Positions 32,078 to 40,857 of a stretch of DNA of 64,000 nucleotides are shown piece by piece. The position numbers and the translations under genes are program-made. The notes under the pieces are model-generated. The model was not told where the DNA came from. It did not search any database and was given only the letters and a program-made list of their open reading frames with translations. The DNA lies in the NCBI RefSeq assembly GCF_018219815.1, contig NZ_JADMKU010000001.1, forward strand, positions 1 through 64,000, read 5' to 3'. Within the stretch, counting starts at the first letter, position 1. Each line of letters starts with the position of its first letter. The DNA is from Thalassovita aquimarina. Lineage in GTDB: Bacteria; Pseudomonadota; Alphaproteobacteria; Rhodobacterales; Rhodobacteraceae.

Positions 32078-33769
32078 ATGGCATTGGATCGCGAAACCGG
32101 CATCTGGAAATCAGGCCGCAGCGGCAAGCGCGGCCGCGCCACCCCGAAGGGGCGGCAACTGGACGACACGGCGCTGGCCGAGGTTCGGGCGCTTCTTGGC
32201 GACCGGCCGCGCCGGCGCGATCTTCTGATCGAATTCCTGCACCTGATCCAGGATGCCCACGGCTATCTGTCCGCCCCGCACCTGCGTGCCCTGGCCGAGG
32301 AAATGCGCCTGTCGATGGCCGAGGTCTGGGAAGTGGCGACGTTCTATGCCCATTTCGACCCTGTGCGCGAAGGCGACGCGCCGCCGCCCGACCTGACCAT
32401 CCGGGTCTGCGAGTCGCTGTCGTGCGAACTGGCGGGCAGCGAAGCGCTGTTCGACGCGTTGAAAGGGGGCCACGATCCGTCGCGCATCCGGGTGCTGCGC
32501 GCGCCCTGCATGGGCCGCTGCGACAGCGCGCCGGTGCTGGAGATCGGTCATCACCATGTCGACGGCGCGACGCCGGAAAAGGTGGATGAGGTGATTGCCT
32601 CGGGCGATTTCGCGCCTCGTATTCCCGATTGCGAGGGCTTCGAGACCTACCGTGGCACTGGCGGCTACGATACGCTTTTGCGGCTGCGTGAAGGCTGCGA
32701 CTGGGAACAGGTGCAGGAAACGGTGCTGGCGTCGGGCCTGCGCGGGCTTGGCGGCGCCGGATTCCCCTCGGGGCGCAAATGGGGTTTCGTGCGGGCCAAT
32801 CCCGGCCCGCGCTACCTGGCGGTGAACGGCGACGAGGGCGAACCCGGCACCTTCAAGGACCGTCATTACCTGGAACGCACGCCGCATCTGATGCTCGAAG
32901 GCATGCTGATCGCCGCCTGGGCGGTTGAGGCCGAAACCTGCTTCATCTACCTGCGTGACGAATACCCGGCGGTGCGCGCAATTCTGAAACGCGAAATCGC
33001 GGCGCTGGAAGACGCTGGCATCGTGGACCCCGGTTACATCGACCTGCGCCGCGGGGCCGGGGCCTATATCTGCGGCGAGGAATCGGCGATGATCGAATCG
33101 ATCGAAGGCAAGCGCGGCATCCCGCGCCACCGTCCGCCCTACGTCGCGCAGGAGGGCATTTTCGGTCGCCCGACCCTGGTGCACAACATCGAAACCCTGC
33201 ACTGGGTCGCCCGTGTCTGCCGCGAAGGCCCCGAAATCCTGTCCTCTGTCGAACGCAACGGCCGCAAGGGTCTGCGCAGCTATTCGGTGTCCGGCCGGGT
33301 GGCGCGACCTGCCGTTTACCTGTTGCCCGCCGGGTCGACCATCCGCGACGTGATCGACGCGGCCGGTGGCATGGCCGAGGGGCACGTGCTCAAGGCCTAT
33401 CAGCCGGGCGGGCCCTCATCGGGCCTGCTGCCCGCCGCGCTCGACGATGTGCCGCTCGACTTCGACACGCTGCAGCCGCATGGCAGCTTCATCGGCTCCG
33501 CCGCCGTGGTGGTTCTGTCCGATCAGGACAGCGCCAAGGCGGCGGCGCTGAACATGCTGAAGTTCTTCGAAACCGAAAGCTGCGGCCAATGCACCCCCTG
33601 CCGGGCCGGTTGCGAAAAGGCGGTGAAACTGATGCAGGCGGAAAGCTGGGACCGCGAATTGCTCGAAGACCTCTGCACGGTGATGGGTGATGCCTCGATC
33701 TGCGGGCTGGGGCAGGCGGTGCCGAACCCGATCCGGCTGGTGATGAAACATTTCAAGGACGAGGTGTAA
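32078..33769 (+). CDS. NAD-linked formate dehydrogenase, fused gamma-beta subunit (NuoE-NuoF type)
   Basis: A 563-aa fusion. Residues 30-165 are the NuoE/FdsG-like [2Fe-2S] domain (CESLSCELAG near 110 and CMGRC near 143). Residues 190-560 are NuoF/FdsB-like: NADH site GLRGLGGAGFPSGRKWGF, FMN motif NGDEGEPGTFKDRHYL, YICGEESAMIESIEGKRG and the [4Fe-4S] motif ESCGQCTPCRAGC near 500. It passes electrons from FdsA to NAD+. I chose the ATG at 32078 because an AAGGAAAG site precedes it and the longer frame from 31988 would run through the operator repeat. It starts the soluble FDH operon. Confidence 0.9.
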   Translation: MALDRETGIWKSGRSGKRGRATPKGRQLDDTALAEVRALLGDRPRRRDLLIEFLHLIQDAHGYLSAPHLRALAEEMRLSMAEVWEVATFYAHFDPVREGDAPPPDLTIRVCESLSCELAGSEALFDALKGGHDPSRIRVLRAPCMGRCDSAPVLEIGHHHVDGATPEKVDEVIASGDFAPRIPDCEGFETYRGTGGYDTLLRLREGCDWEQVQETVLASGLRGLGGAGFPSGRKWGFVRANPGPRYLAVNGDEGEPGTFKDRHYLERTPHLMLEGMLIAAWAVEAETCFIYLRDEYPAVRAILKREIAALEDAGIVDPGYIDLRRGAGAYICGEESAMIESIEGKRGIPRHRPPYVAQEGIFGRPTLVHNIETLHWVARVCREGPEILSSVERNGRKGLRSYSVSGRVARPAVYLLPAGSTIRDVIDAAGGMAEGHVLKAYQPGGPSSGLLPAALDDVPLDFDTLQPHGSFIGSAAVVVLSDQDSAKAAALNMLKFFETESCGQCTPCRAGCEKAVKLMQAESWDRELLEDLCTVMGDASICGLGQAVPNPIRLVMKHFKDEV

Positions 33770-33772
33770 GCG

Positions 33773-36532
33773 ATGACCAACACCGTCACCTTCAACCTGA
33801 ACGGAACCGACGTCACCGTGCCAGAGGGCACCACGATCTGGGACGCCGCCAATGGCCGGGGCTTCAAGATCCCGCATCTGTGCCACAAACCCGCACCGGG
33901 CTATCGCCCCGACGGCAACTGCCGCGCCTGCATGGTCGAGGTGGAGGGCGAACGTACGCTGGTCGCCTCCTGCATCCGCCCCGCCGCCGATGGCATGGTG
34001 GTCAGGACCGACAGCGCGCGGGCTGAAACCGCGCGCAAGTTGGTGGTCGAACTGCTGAGCGCCGATCAGCCCGCACGCGATACCGCGCATGACGCATCAA
34101 GCCATTTCTGGGACACGGCGGAAGCGCAGGGCGTATCCGACAGCCGTTTCCCCAAGCTGGAACAGGACCGCATTCCGCTCTTGGACGACAGCCATGTCGC
34201 GATGCGGGTCAACCTCGACGCCTGCATTCAGTGCGGGCTTTGCGTGCGGGCCTGCCGAGAAGTGCAGGTCAATGACGTGATCGGCATGGCGGGCCGGGGG
34301 CACGACGCCTATCCCACCTTCGATTTCGCCGACCCGATGGGCGCGTCGACCTGCGTGGCCTGCGGCGAATGCGTGCAAGCCTGTCCGACCGGGGCCTTGA
34401 TGCCCGCCACCGTTCTGGACGATGCGCAGCATGGCGACAGCCGCGATTTCGACGAGGAAGTCAAATCCGTCTGCCCGTTCTGCGGCGTCGGTTGCCAGGT
34501 GTCGCTGAAGGTGAAGGACGGCAAGGTCAAGTATGTCGAAGGCATCGACGGCCCGGCCAACGAAGGCAGGCTTTGCGTCAAGGGCCGGTTCGGTTTCGAC
34601 TACATCCACCACCCGCACCGGCTGACCAAGCCGCTGATCCGGCTGCCCGACGCGCCCAAGGGGCTCAACGTCGACCCGGCCAACCCGTTCACCCATTTCC
34701 GCGAAGCAAGCTGGGACGAGGCGCTTGATTTCGCCGCCACCGGCCTTGCGAAGCTGAGGGATGAACGGGGCGGCAAGGCGGTGGCGGGCTTCGGCAGCGC
34801 AAAGTGCAGCAACGAGGAAGCCTACCTGTTCCAGCGCTTCATCCGCGAAGGCTTTGGCCACAACAACGTCGATCACTGCACCCGGCTGTGCCACGCCTCA
34901 TCCGTCGCGGCCTTGATGGAAAACGTCGGATCGGGCGCGGTGACGGCGACGTTCAACGAAATCGAAAACGCCGACGTGGCCATCGTGATCGGGTCGAACC
35001 CGACCGAAAACCACCCCGTCGCGGCCACCTATTTCAAGCAGTTCGCCAAGCGCGGCGGCAAGCTGATCGTGATGGATCCGCGCGGCACCGCATTGCAGCG
35101 CCACGCCGCCCACATGCTGCAATTCCGACCCGGCGCGGACGTGTCCATGCTCAACGCGATCATGTCGGTGATCGTCGAGGAGGGGCTGTACGACGAAGCC
35201 TATGTCGAGAAGTTCACAGAGAACTGGGAGGACGAGAAGGCGCATCTGGCGGGCTACACCCCCGAGAAGATGGAAGGCATCTGCGGCATCCCCGCCGACA
35301 CGTTGCGGGCCGTTGCCCGCGCGTTCGCCAATGCCAAGGCGGGGATGATTTTTTGGGGCATGGGCGTGAGCCAGCACATTCACGGCACCGACAATGCGCG
35401 TTGCCTGATTTCGCTGGCGCTGATGACCGGCAATGTCGGCAAGCCCGGTGCGGGGCTGCACCCCTTGCGGGGTCAGAACAACGTGCAGGGCGCGTCCGAC
35501 GCGGGCCTGATCCCGATGTTCCTGCCCGATTACCAGAGCGTGACCGAGGACAGCATTCGCGGGCACTTCAACGCGGTCTGGGGAAGTGACAAGTATACCG
35601 ACGGTGAAAAGGGCCTGACGGTGACCGAAATCCTCGACGCCGTGCATGCGGGCCAGATCCGGGGCATGTATATCCTCGGCGAAAACCCGGCCATGTCCGA
35701 CCCGGACGTGACCCATGCGCGGCAGGCGCTGGCATCGCTCGACCATCTGGTGGTGCAGGATATCTTCCTGACCGAAACCGCCAATTACGCCGACGTGGTC
35801 CTGCCCGCCGCCGCCTTCTACGAAAAATCGGGCACCGTCACCAACACCAACCGGCAGGTGCAGATGGGCCGCCCCGCCGTGCCGCCGCCGGGCGAGGCGC
35901 GCGAAGACTGGGCGATCACCGTCGATCTGGCGCGGCGCGTGGGGCTGGACTGGACCTTCACCGACCCGTCGCAGGTCTTTGCCGAGATGAAACAAGGTAT
36001 GAAGTCGCTCGACAACATCACCTGGGATCGGCTGCAATCCGAAGGCGCGGTCACCTATCCGAGCCTGTCGCCCGAGGACCCGGGCCAGCCGATCGTCTTC
36101 GCAGACGGTTTCCCGCGTAAGGACGGGCGCGCCCGTTTCGCCCCGGCCGAGGTGATCCAGCCCGCCGAACAGCCCGACGCCGATTACCCGATGATCATGA
36201 CGACGGGGCGGCAGCTGGAGCATTGGCATACCGGGTCGATGACGCGGCGGTCGAAAGTGCTCGACGCGGTGGAACCGCAGGCCAACTGTTCGTTGCACCC
36301 TTCGACCCTGCGCCGCCTTGGCGTGGATCCGGGCGGCAAGGTGAAGCTGCAGACACGGCGGGGCGAGATCACCCTGCTGGCGCGGGCCGACCGGGCGGTG
36401 GCGCCCGACATGGTGTTCGTGCCCTTCGCCTATGTCGAGGCGGCGGCGAATATCCTGACCAACCCGGCGCTCGATCCTTACGGCAAGATCCCCGAATTCA
36501 AGTTCGCGGCGGTGCGCGTGGTGGCGGCCTGA
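33773..36532 (+). CDS. fdsA: NAD-linked formate dehydrogenase, catalytic alpha subunit
   Basis: A 919-aa cytoplasmic enzyme without a signal peptide. Residues 1-80 hold a [2Fe-2S] ferredoxin domain (PHLCHKPAPGYRPDGNCRAC). Residues 145-215 hold NuoG-type clusters (CIQCGLCVRACREV, CVACGECVQACPTGA). The [4Fe-4S] motif CPFCGVGC lies near 234, and the catalytic metal ligand is Cys in TRLCHASSV near 373. The rest is the bis-MGD domain ending in a TTGRQLEHWHTGSMTRRS motif. The length agrees with FdsA/FdhF of aerobic formate dehydrogenases. It starts three bases after the fused beta gene. No FdsD gene follows. Confidence 0.93.
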   Translation: MTNTVTFNLNGTDVTVPEGTTIWDAANGRGFKIPHLCHKPAPGYRPDGNCRACMVEVEGERTLVASCIRPAADGMVVRTDSARAETARKLVVELLSADQPARDTAHDASSHFWDTAEAQGVSDSRFPKLEQDRIPLLDDSHVAMRVNLDACIQCGLCVRACREVQVNDVIGMAGRGHDAYPTFDFADPMGASTCVACGECVQACPTGALMPATVLDDAQHGDSRDFDEEVKSVCPFCGVGCQVSLKVKDGKVKYVEGIDGPANEGRLCVKGRFGFDYIHHPHRLTKPLIRLPDAPKGLNVDPANPFTHFREASWDEALDFAATGLAKLRDERGGKAVAGFGSAKCSNEEAYLFQRFIREGFGHNNVDHCTRLCHASSVAALMENVGSGAVTATFNEIENADVAIVIGSNPTENHPVAATYFKQFAKRGGKLIVMDPRGTALQRHAAHMLQFRPGADVSMLNAIMSVIVEEGLYDEAYVEKFTENWEDEKAHLAGYTPEKMEGICGIPADTLRAVARAFANAKAGMIFWGMGVSQHIHGTDNARCLISLALMTGNVGKPGAGLHPLRGQNNVQGASDAGLIPMFLPDYQSVTEDSIRGHFNAVWGSDKYTDGEKGLTVTEILDAVHAGQIRGMYILGENPAMSDPDVTHARQALASLDHLVVQDIFLTETANYADVVLPAAAFYEKSGTVTNTNRQVQMGRPAVPPPGEAREDWAITVDLARRVGLDWTFTDPSQVFAEMKQGMKSLDNITWDRLQSEGAVTYPSLSPEDPGQPIVFADGFPRKDGRARFAPAEVIQPAEQPDADYPMIMTTGRQLEHWHTGSMTRRSKVLDAVEPQANCSLHPSTLRRLGVDPGGKVKLQTRRGEITLLARADRAVAPDMVFVPFAYVEAAANILTNPALDPYGKIPEFKFAAVRVVAA

Positions 36533-36570
36533 TCAAGCCACCGGACCTTGTCACCGGTCAGACCGGCAGC

Positions 36571-36604
36571 AACGGCGGGGCCGCATCGCACGACGCCCGC
36601 CGTT
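36571..36604 (+). terminator. candidate terminator after fdsA
   Basis: AACGGCGGG at 36571-36579 pairs perfectly with CCCGCCGTT at 36596-36604 across a 16-base loop, ending in TTTTCC. It lies 39 bases after the fdsA stop. The loop is long, so the call is moderate. Confidence 0.5.
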
Positions 36605-36641
36605 TTCCTGCCCCCGCGGCGCGGCGGGACCAGACAAATCC

Positions 36642-36671
36642 CTGTCAAACCGGCGCTGTCTGCTCTATAGC
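36642..36671 (+). promoter_or_regulatory. weak promoter candidate before birA
   Basis: CTGTCA at 36642-36647 and TATAGC at 36666-36671 are separated by 18 bases and lie 41 bases before the birA start. This is the only reasonable sigma-70-like pair in the gap; the match is modest. Confidence 0.3.
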
Positions 36672-36711
36672 ACGCGGGCAATACGCGAACCGGAAAGGAT
36701 GACAGCGCGCG

Positions 36712-37458
36712 ATGACATGGCCGCAAGGATACGGACGCCGGGTGCTCGACAGCGTCGACAGCACCAATGCCGAAGCGGCGCGGATCGCGCCCGGTCTTGC
36801 CGGCCCGGAATGGATCCTTGGCCTGCGCCAGACCGCCGGGCGCGGCCGCCGCGGCCGGGCCTGGACCGATCCGCCGGGCAATTTCGCCGCCACCCTGGTG
36901 ATGCGCCCCGACGAGGCGCCCGACAAGGTAGCGCTGCGCTCCTTCGTGGCCTCGCTGGCCTTGTACGACGCTTTCGTCGCCGCCACCGGCCGCACGCAGG
37001 GCCTGTCGCTGAAATGGCCCAACGACGTGCTGATGAACGGCGGCAAGATCGCCGGTATCCTGCTGGAAAGCGCTGGACATGCGGGCGGGCTCAGCCATTT
37101 CGCCATCGGCATTGGGGTGAACCTGAAAACCGCGCCGGGAACCGGCGAGGTAGAGCAGGGCGCTTTTCCCCCGGTATCGCTGCTGAGCGAAACCGGCGTC
37201 GCGGTGACGCCCGAGGATTTCCTAGACCTGCTGGCTGCCGCCTATGCCCGTTACGAGACGCAGTTCCGCACCTACGGTTTCGCACCGATCCGTGAATTGT
37301 GGCTGTCGCGCGCCGCAAGGCTGGGCGAGGTGATCACCGCGCGCACGATGCGCGACGAAACTACCGGCACGTTCGAGACGGTGGACGAGGCGGGCAATCT
37401 TGTCCTATCCACGGCGCAAACCCGCGTGGCGATCCCCGCGGCAGAGATTTTTTTCTGA
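36712..37458 (+). CDS. birA: biotin--[acetyl-CoA carboxylase] ligase
   Basis: A 248-aa ligase that attaches biotin to acyl-CoA carboxylases. It has DSVDSTNAEAARIAP at the N-terminus, RQTAGRGRRGRAWTDPPGN (biotinyl-AMP loop) near residue 42 and LKWPNDVLMNGGKIAGILLE near residue 100 with the catalytic Lys. A C-terminal SH3-like domain is present. There is no N-terminal DNA-binding domain, so it is a plain enzyme and not a repressor. It is followed by coaX and RNase J, a conserved alphaproteobacterial order. Confidence 0.93.
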   Translation: MTWPQGYGRRVLDSVDSTNAEAARIAPGLAGPEWILGLRQTAGRGRRGRAWTDPPGNFAATLVMRPDEAPDKVALRSFVASLALYDAFVAATGRTQGLSLKWPNDVLMNGGKIAGILLESAGHAGGLSHFAIGIGVNLKTAPGTGEVEQGAFPPVSLLSETGVAVTPEDFLDLLAAAYARYETQFRTYGFAPIRELWLSRAARLGEVITARTMRDETTGTFETVDEAGNLVLSTAQTRVAIPAAEIFF

Positions 37459-37468
37459 AAGGGCGAAG

Positions 37469-38248
37469 ATGCTTCTGGCAATCGATTGCGGCAATACCAA
37501 TACGGTTTTTTCGATCTGGGACGGGGAAAAGTTCCTGTGTACCCTGCGGACGTCGACCCATCACGCCCGCACGGCTGATGCCTATTTCACCTGGTATTCG
37601 ACGCTGATCAATCACTACGGCATCAAGGCCGATATCACCGACGTGATCATCAGTTCCACCGTGCCGCGGGTGGTGTTCAACCTGCGCGTCTTCACCGACC
37701 GGTTCTTCGGATGCCGCCCGCTGGTCGTGGGCAAGCCCGAATGTCTGCTGCCGGTGGCACCGCGCGTCGACGAAGGCACCCAGCCGGGTCCGGACCGGCT
37801 GGCCAATGCCGCGGGCGCCTATGACCGGCATGGCGGCAACGTAGTGGTGGTCGATTTCGGCACCGCGACGAATTTCGACGTGGTGGCCTCTGACGGGGCC
37901 TATGTCGGCGGTGTCATCGCGCCCGGCGTCAACCTGAGCCTGGAGGCGCTGCATTCAGGCGCCGCCGCGCTGCCGCATGTGGATATCAGCCAGCCCGACA
38001 AGGTGATCGGCACCAACACGGTGGGCTGTATTCAATCCGGGGTGTTCTGGGGCTATACCGGCCTGATCGAGGGAATCATTACCCGTATCAAGGCTGAATA
38101 CGGCGAACCGATGAAAGTCGTGGGGACCGGTGGTCTGGCGCCCTTGTTCGACAAGGCCGACCACCTGTTCGACACCATCGAAGACGACCTGACAATGCAC
38201 GGCCTGACCGTGATCCATAAATACAACAAGGACCAAGGCAACATATGA
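37469..38248 (+). CDS. coaX: type III pantothenate kinase
   Basis: A 259-aa kinase for the first step of CoA synthesis. It starts MLLAIDCGNTNTVFSIWDGE (phosphate-1 motif). GPDRLANAAGAYDRHGGNVV and VVDFGTATNFDVV follow (residues 105-140), and GTGGLAPLFDKA lies near the end. I chose the ATG at 37469 after GGGCGAAG; the frame is open upstream but only through birA. It starts 10 bases after the birA stop and overlaps the RNase J start by four bases. Confidence 0.93.
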   Translation: MLLAIDCGNTNTVFSIWDGEKFLCTLRTSTHHARTADAYFTWYSTLINHYGIKADITDVIISSTVPRVVFNLRVFTDRFFGCRPLVVGKPECLLPVAPRVDEGTQPGPDRLANAAGAYDRHGGNVVVVDFGTATNFDVVASDGAYVGGVIAPGVNLSLEALHSGAAALPHVDISQPDKVIGTNTVGCIQSGVFWGYTGLIEGIITRIKAEYGEPMKVVGTGGLAPLFDKADHLFDTIEDDLTMHGLTVIHKYNKDQGNI

Positions 38249-39915
38249 GCAGCGATCGCCTGATCTACCTTCCTCTCGGCGGTGCCGGCGAGATCGGAAT
38301 GAATTGTTACGTGTACGGCTATGGGCCAAAAGATCAGGAACGCCTGATCCTGGTCGATCTCGGTGTGACCTTCCCCGACATGGACGGCTCGCCGGGCGTG
38401 AACCTGATCCTGCCCGACATCGCCTGGTTGGAAGAACGCAAGGACCGGCTGGAAGCGATTTTCATCACCCACGCGCATGAAGACCACGTGGGGGCTGTGG
38501 GCCATCTGTATGAACGCTTGGGCGCGCCGGTCTATGCCCGCGCCTTCACCGCCAACATCGCGCGCGGCAAGCTGGAAGAATACGGGCTTTCGGAAAAGGT
38601 CGTGCGCACGGTTTCGGCCTGGCCCGAAACCGTGCAGGCGGGGCCGTTCAGCGTCGGCTTCCTGCCGATTTCGCACTCGATCCCGGAAAGCGCGGGGCTC
38701 GTCATCGACAGCCCGGCGGGCCGGGTGGTGCATACCGGCGATTTCAAACTCGACAAGACGCCCCTGGTGGGCGAACCGTGGGATCCCGATCTCTGGGCCT
38801 CGGTGGCCAAGGACGGGGTGAAGGCGCTGATCTGCGATTCCACCAACGTGTTCAGCCCCGAGGCGGGCCGCTCCGAGGCCTCCATCGGTGACGAAATCGA
38901 AAGCCTGGTGGACGAGGCGCCGGGCATGGTGGTGGCGACCACCTTCGCGTCGAACGTGGCGCGGGTGAAGACGCTGGCCGAAGCCGGTGAACGCGCCGGC
39001 CGTTCGATTTGTCTGATGGGCCGGGCGATGCGGCGGATGATCGAGGCGGCGATCGAAACCGGCGTGCTTTCGGATTTCCCCAAGGTGGTCCCGGTCGAGG
39101 ACGCCCGCAACATCCCGCGCGAGAACCTGATGCTGCTGGTCACCGGCAGCCAGGGCGAACGCCGCGCGGCATCGGCGCAGCTGGCCAACGGTAAATACAA
39201 CGGTATCAGCCTGAAGGCGGGCGATCTGTTCCTGTTCTCGTCGAAAACCATTCCCGGCAACGAACGTGGCGTGATCCGGATCATGAACCAGTTTTCCGAG
39301 ATGGGCGTCGACGTGGTCGACGACCGGGGCGGGCGCTATCACGTGTCGGGCCATGCCAACCGGCCCGACCTGGTCGAGATGCACAAGGTGATGCACCCCG
39401 AAATGGTGATCCCGATGCATGGCGAACACCGCCACCTGCGCGAACATGCCAAGCTGGCGGAAAGCAACGGCTATGCTTCGGCGATCGCGGTCAACGGCAC
39501 CATGCTGGATCTGGGCGGTCATGCGCCCAAGGTCTGTGGCTTCGTCGAAACCGGCCGTACCTATCTCGACGGCACGGTGCTGATCGGTGCGCTGGACGGG
39601 ATCGTGCGCGACCGTATCCGGATGGCGCTGAACGGTCACGTGCTGGTCACGGTCATCGTGGACGAAGACGATGAGGTGCTGGGCGATCCGTGGTGCGAAT
39701 TGAGCGGGCTGGCAGAAACCGGCCGCTCCAACGCGCCGCTGATCGATTGCCTGGAGGAAGACCTGAGCCAGTTCATCGGCCGCGCCGGCGCCAAGACGCT
39801 GAAGGATGACGACAAGCTGGAAGGTGAGCTGCGCAAGATCGTGCGCCAGACCGCGCAGAACGAGATCGGCAAGAAGCCCGAAGTCACTGTGGTGATCAGC
39901 CGCCTGGTCGGCTAG
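38245..39915 (+). CDS. rnj: ribonuclease J
   Basis: A 556-aa metallo-beta-lactamase-fold ribonuclease with the zinc motif FITHAHEDHVGAVGHLYERL near residue 74, HTGDFKLDKTP near 165, CDSTNVFSPEAGRSE (beta-CASP region) near 196 and GHANRPDLVEMHKVMHPEM near 369. It has both endonuclease and 5'-3' exonuclease activity in relatives and takes part in mRNA and rRNA processing. It ends the birA-coaX-rnj operon; a terminator follows at 39940-39969. Confidence 0.93.
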   Translation: MSSDRLIYLPLGGAGEIGMNCYVYGYGPKDQERLILVDLGVTFPDMDGSPGVNLILPDIAWLEERKDRLEAIFITHAHEDHVGAVGHLYERLGAPVYARAFTANIARGKLEEYGLSEKVVRTVSAWPETVQAGPFSVGFLPISHSIPESAGLVIDSPAGRVVHTGDFKLDKTPLVGEPWDPDLWASVAKDGVKALICDSTNVFSPEAGRSEASIGDEIESLVDEAPGMVVATTFASNVARVKTLAEAGERAGRSICLMGRAMRRMIEAAIETGVLSDFPKVVPVEDARNIPRENLMLLVTGSQGERRAASAQLANGKYNGISLKAGDLFLFSSKTIPGNERGVIRIMNQFSEMGVDVVDDRGGRYHVSGHANRPDLVEMHKVMHPEMVIPMHGEHRHLREHAKLAESNGYASAIAVNGTMLDLGGHAPKVCGFVETGRTYLDGTVLIGALDGIVRDRIRMALNGHVLVTVIVDEDDEVLGDPWCELSGLAETGRSNAPLIDCLEEDLSQFIGRAGAKTLKDDDKLEGELRKIVRQTAQNEIGKKPEVTVVISRLVG

Positions 39916-39939
39916 GTCGCCCGAACGAGTTGCAAAAAC

Positions 39940-39969
39940 AAAGCCCCCTTCCTTACGGGAGGGGGCTTT
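39940..39969. terminator. bidirectional terminator between rnj and the DUF815 ATPase gene
   Basis: A 13-bp stem (39940-39952 with 39957-39969, one G-U pair) and a TTAC loop, with TTTT on the plus strand and CTTTGTTTTTG on the minus strand. It can serve both convergent transcripts. Confidence 0.9.
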
Positions 39970-40020
39970 TACGTTCCTTGGGAACGAAGCGCTGACGGAG
40001 ACGTTGCGCCGGGCCTCAGA

Positions 40021-40857
40021 TCAGATCCGTACGCCCTTGCGCCCGGCCAGATCGGTGAAATACTGCCACGCCACCCGGCCGGACCGCGCCCCGCGCGTGG
40101 CCTGCCATTCGATCGCCTCGGCGCGCAAGGTATCTTCATCCACCGACACCCCGTAGGCGTCGCAATAGCCGCGGATCATTTCCAGGTATTCGTCCTGGCT
40201 GCAGGGGTGGAAGCCCAGCCACAGCCCGAACCGGTCCGACAGTGACACCTTTTCCTCGACCGCTTCGGACGGGTTGATCGCGCTGGAGCGTTCGTTTTCG
40301 ATCATGTCGCGCGGCATCAGGTGGCGCCGGTTCGACGTGGCATAGAACACCACGTTATCGGGCCGTCCCTCGATGCCGCCATCCAGAACCGCCTTCAGCG
40401 ATTTGTAATGCTCGTCATCGTGCGAAAAGCTCAGGTCGTCGCAGAACAGCAGGAACCGGTGTTCGGACCCGCGCAGCAGGTTCATAAGCCGTGACACCGA
40501 CGGCAGGTCTTCGCGCTGCAGTTCGACGATCTTCAGCCCATGGCCCTGTTTCACCACTTCCGCATGGATCGCCTTGACGATGGACGATTTGCCCATCCCG
40601 CGCGATCCCCACAGCAACGCATTGTTGGCCGGCAGGCCCTTGGCGAATTGCAGCGTGTTGGCCAGCAGGGTGTCGCGGGTACGTTCCACCCCCACCAGCA
40701 GCGACAGGTCGATTCGGTTGACCTGCGCGACCGGCGCTAGCCGGTCCGGATCGACATGCCAGACAAAGGCGTCGGCGGCATCGAAATCGGGGGCAGCCAA
40801 AGGCGCCGGAGCCATCCGCTCCAGCGCCTCGGCGATCCGCTTCATCTTCTTCTTCAC
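40021..40857 (-). CDS. DUF815 AAA-type ATPase
   Basis: A 278-aa ATPase of the DUF815 family. Walker A GSRGMGKSSIVKAIHAEVVK lies near residue 85, Walker B-like FLLFCDDLSF near 133 and sensor VVFYATSNRRHLMPRDM near 163. The start is GTG at 40857, overlapping the tatC stop (GTGA). The family has no clear biological role. It is the last gene of the tatA-tatB-tatC transcript. Confidence 0.85.
   Translation of the reverse strand: MKKKMKRIAEALERMAPAPLAAPDFDAADAFVWHVDPDRLAPVAQVNRIDLSLLVGVERTRDTLLANTLQFAKGLPANNALLWGSRGMGKSSIVKAIHAEVVKQGHGLKIVELQREDLPSVSRLMNLLRGSEHRFLLFCDDLSFSHDDEHYKSLKAVLDGGIEGRPDNVVFYATSNRRHLMPRDMIENERSSAINPSEAVEEKVSLSDRFGLWLGFHPCSQDEYLEMIRGYCDAYGVSVDEDTLRAEAIEWQATRGARSGRVAWQYFTDLAGRKGVRI

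Noticed and set aside
34898-36298. A 466-codon open frame opposite fdsA
   Set aside because: Same reason: third-position GC bias of fdsA keeps the opposite frame open; no ribosome binding site or motif.
36533-36711. A small fdsD gene after fdsA
   Set aside because: No frame in this gap has a start, ribosome binding site and sensible protein of FdsD size.
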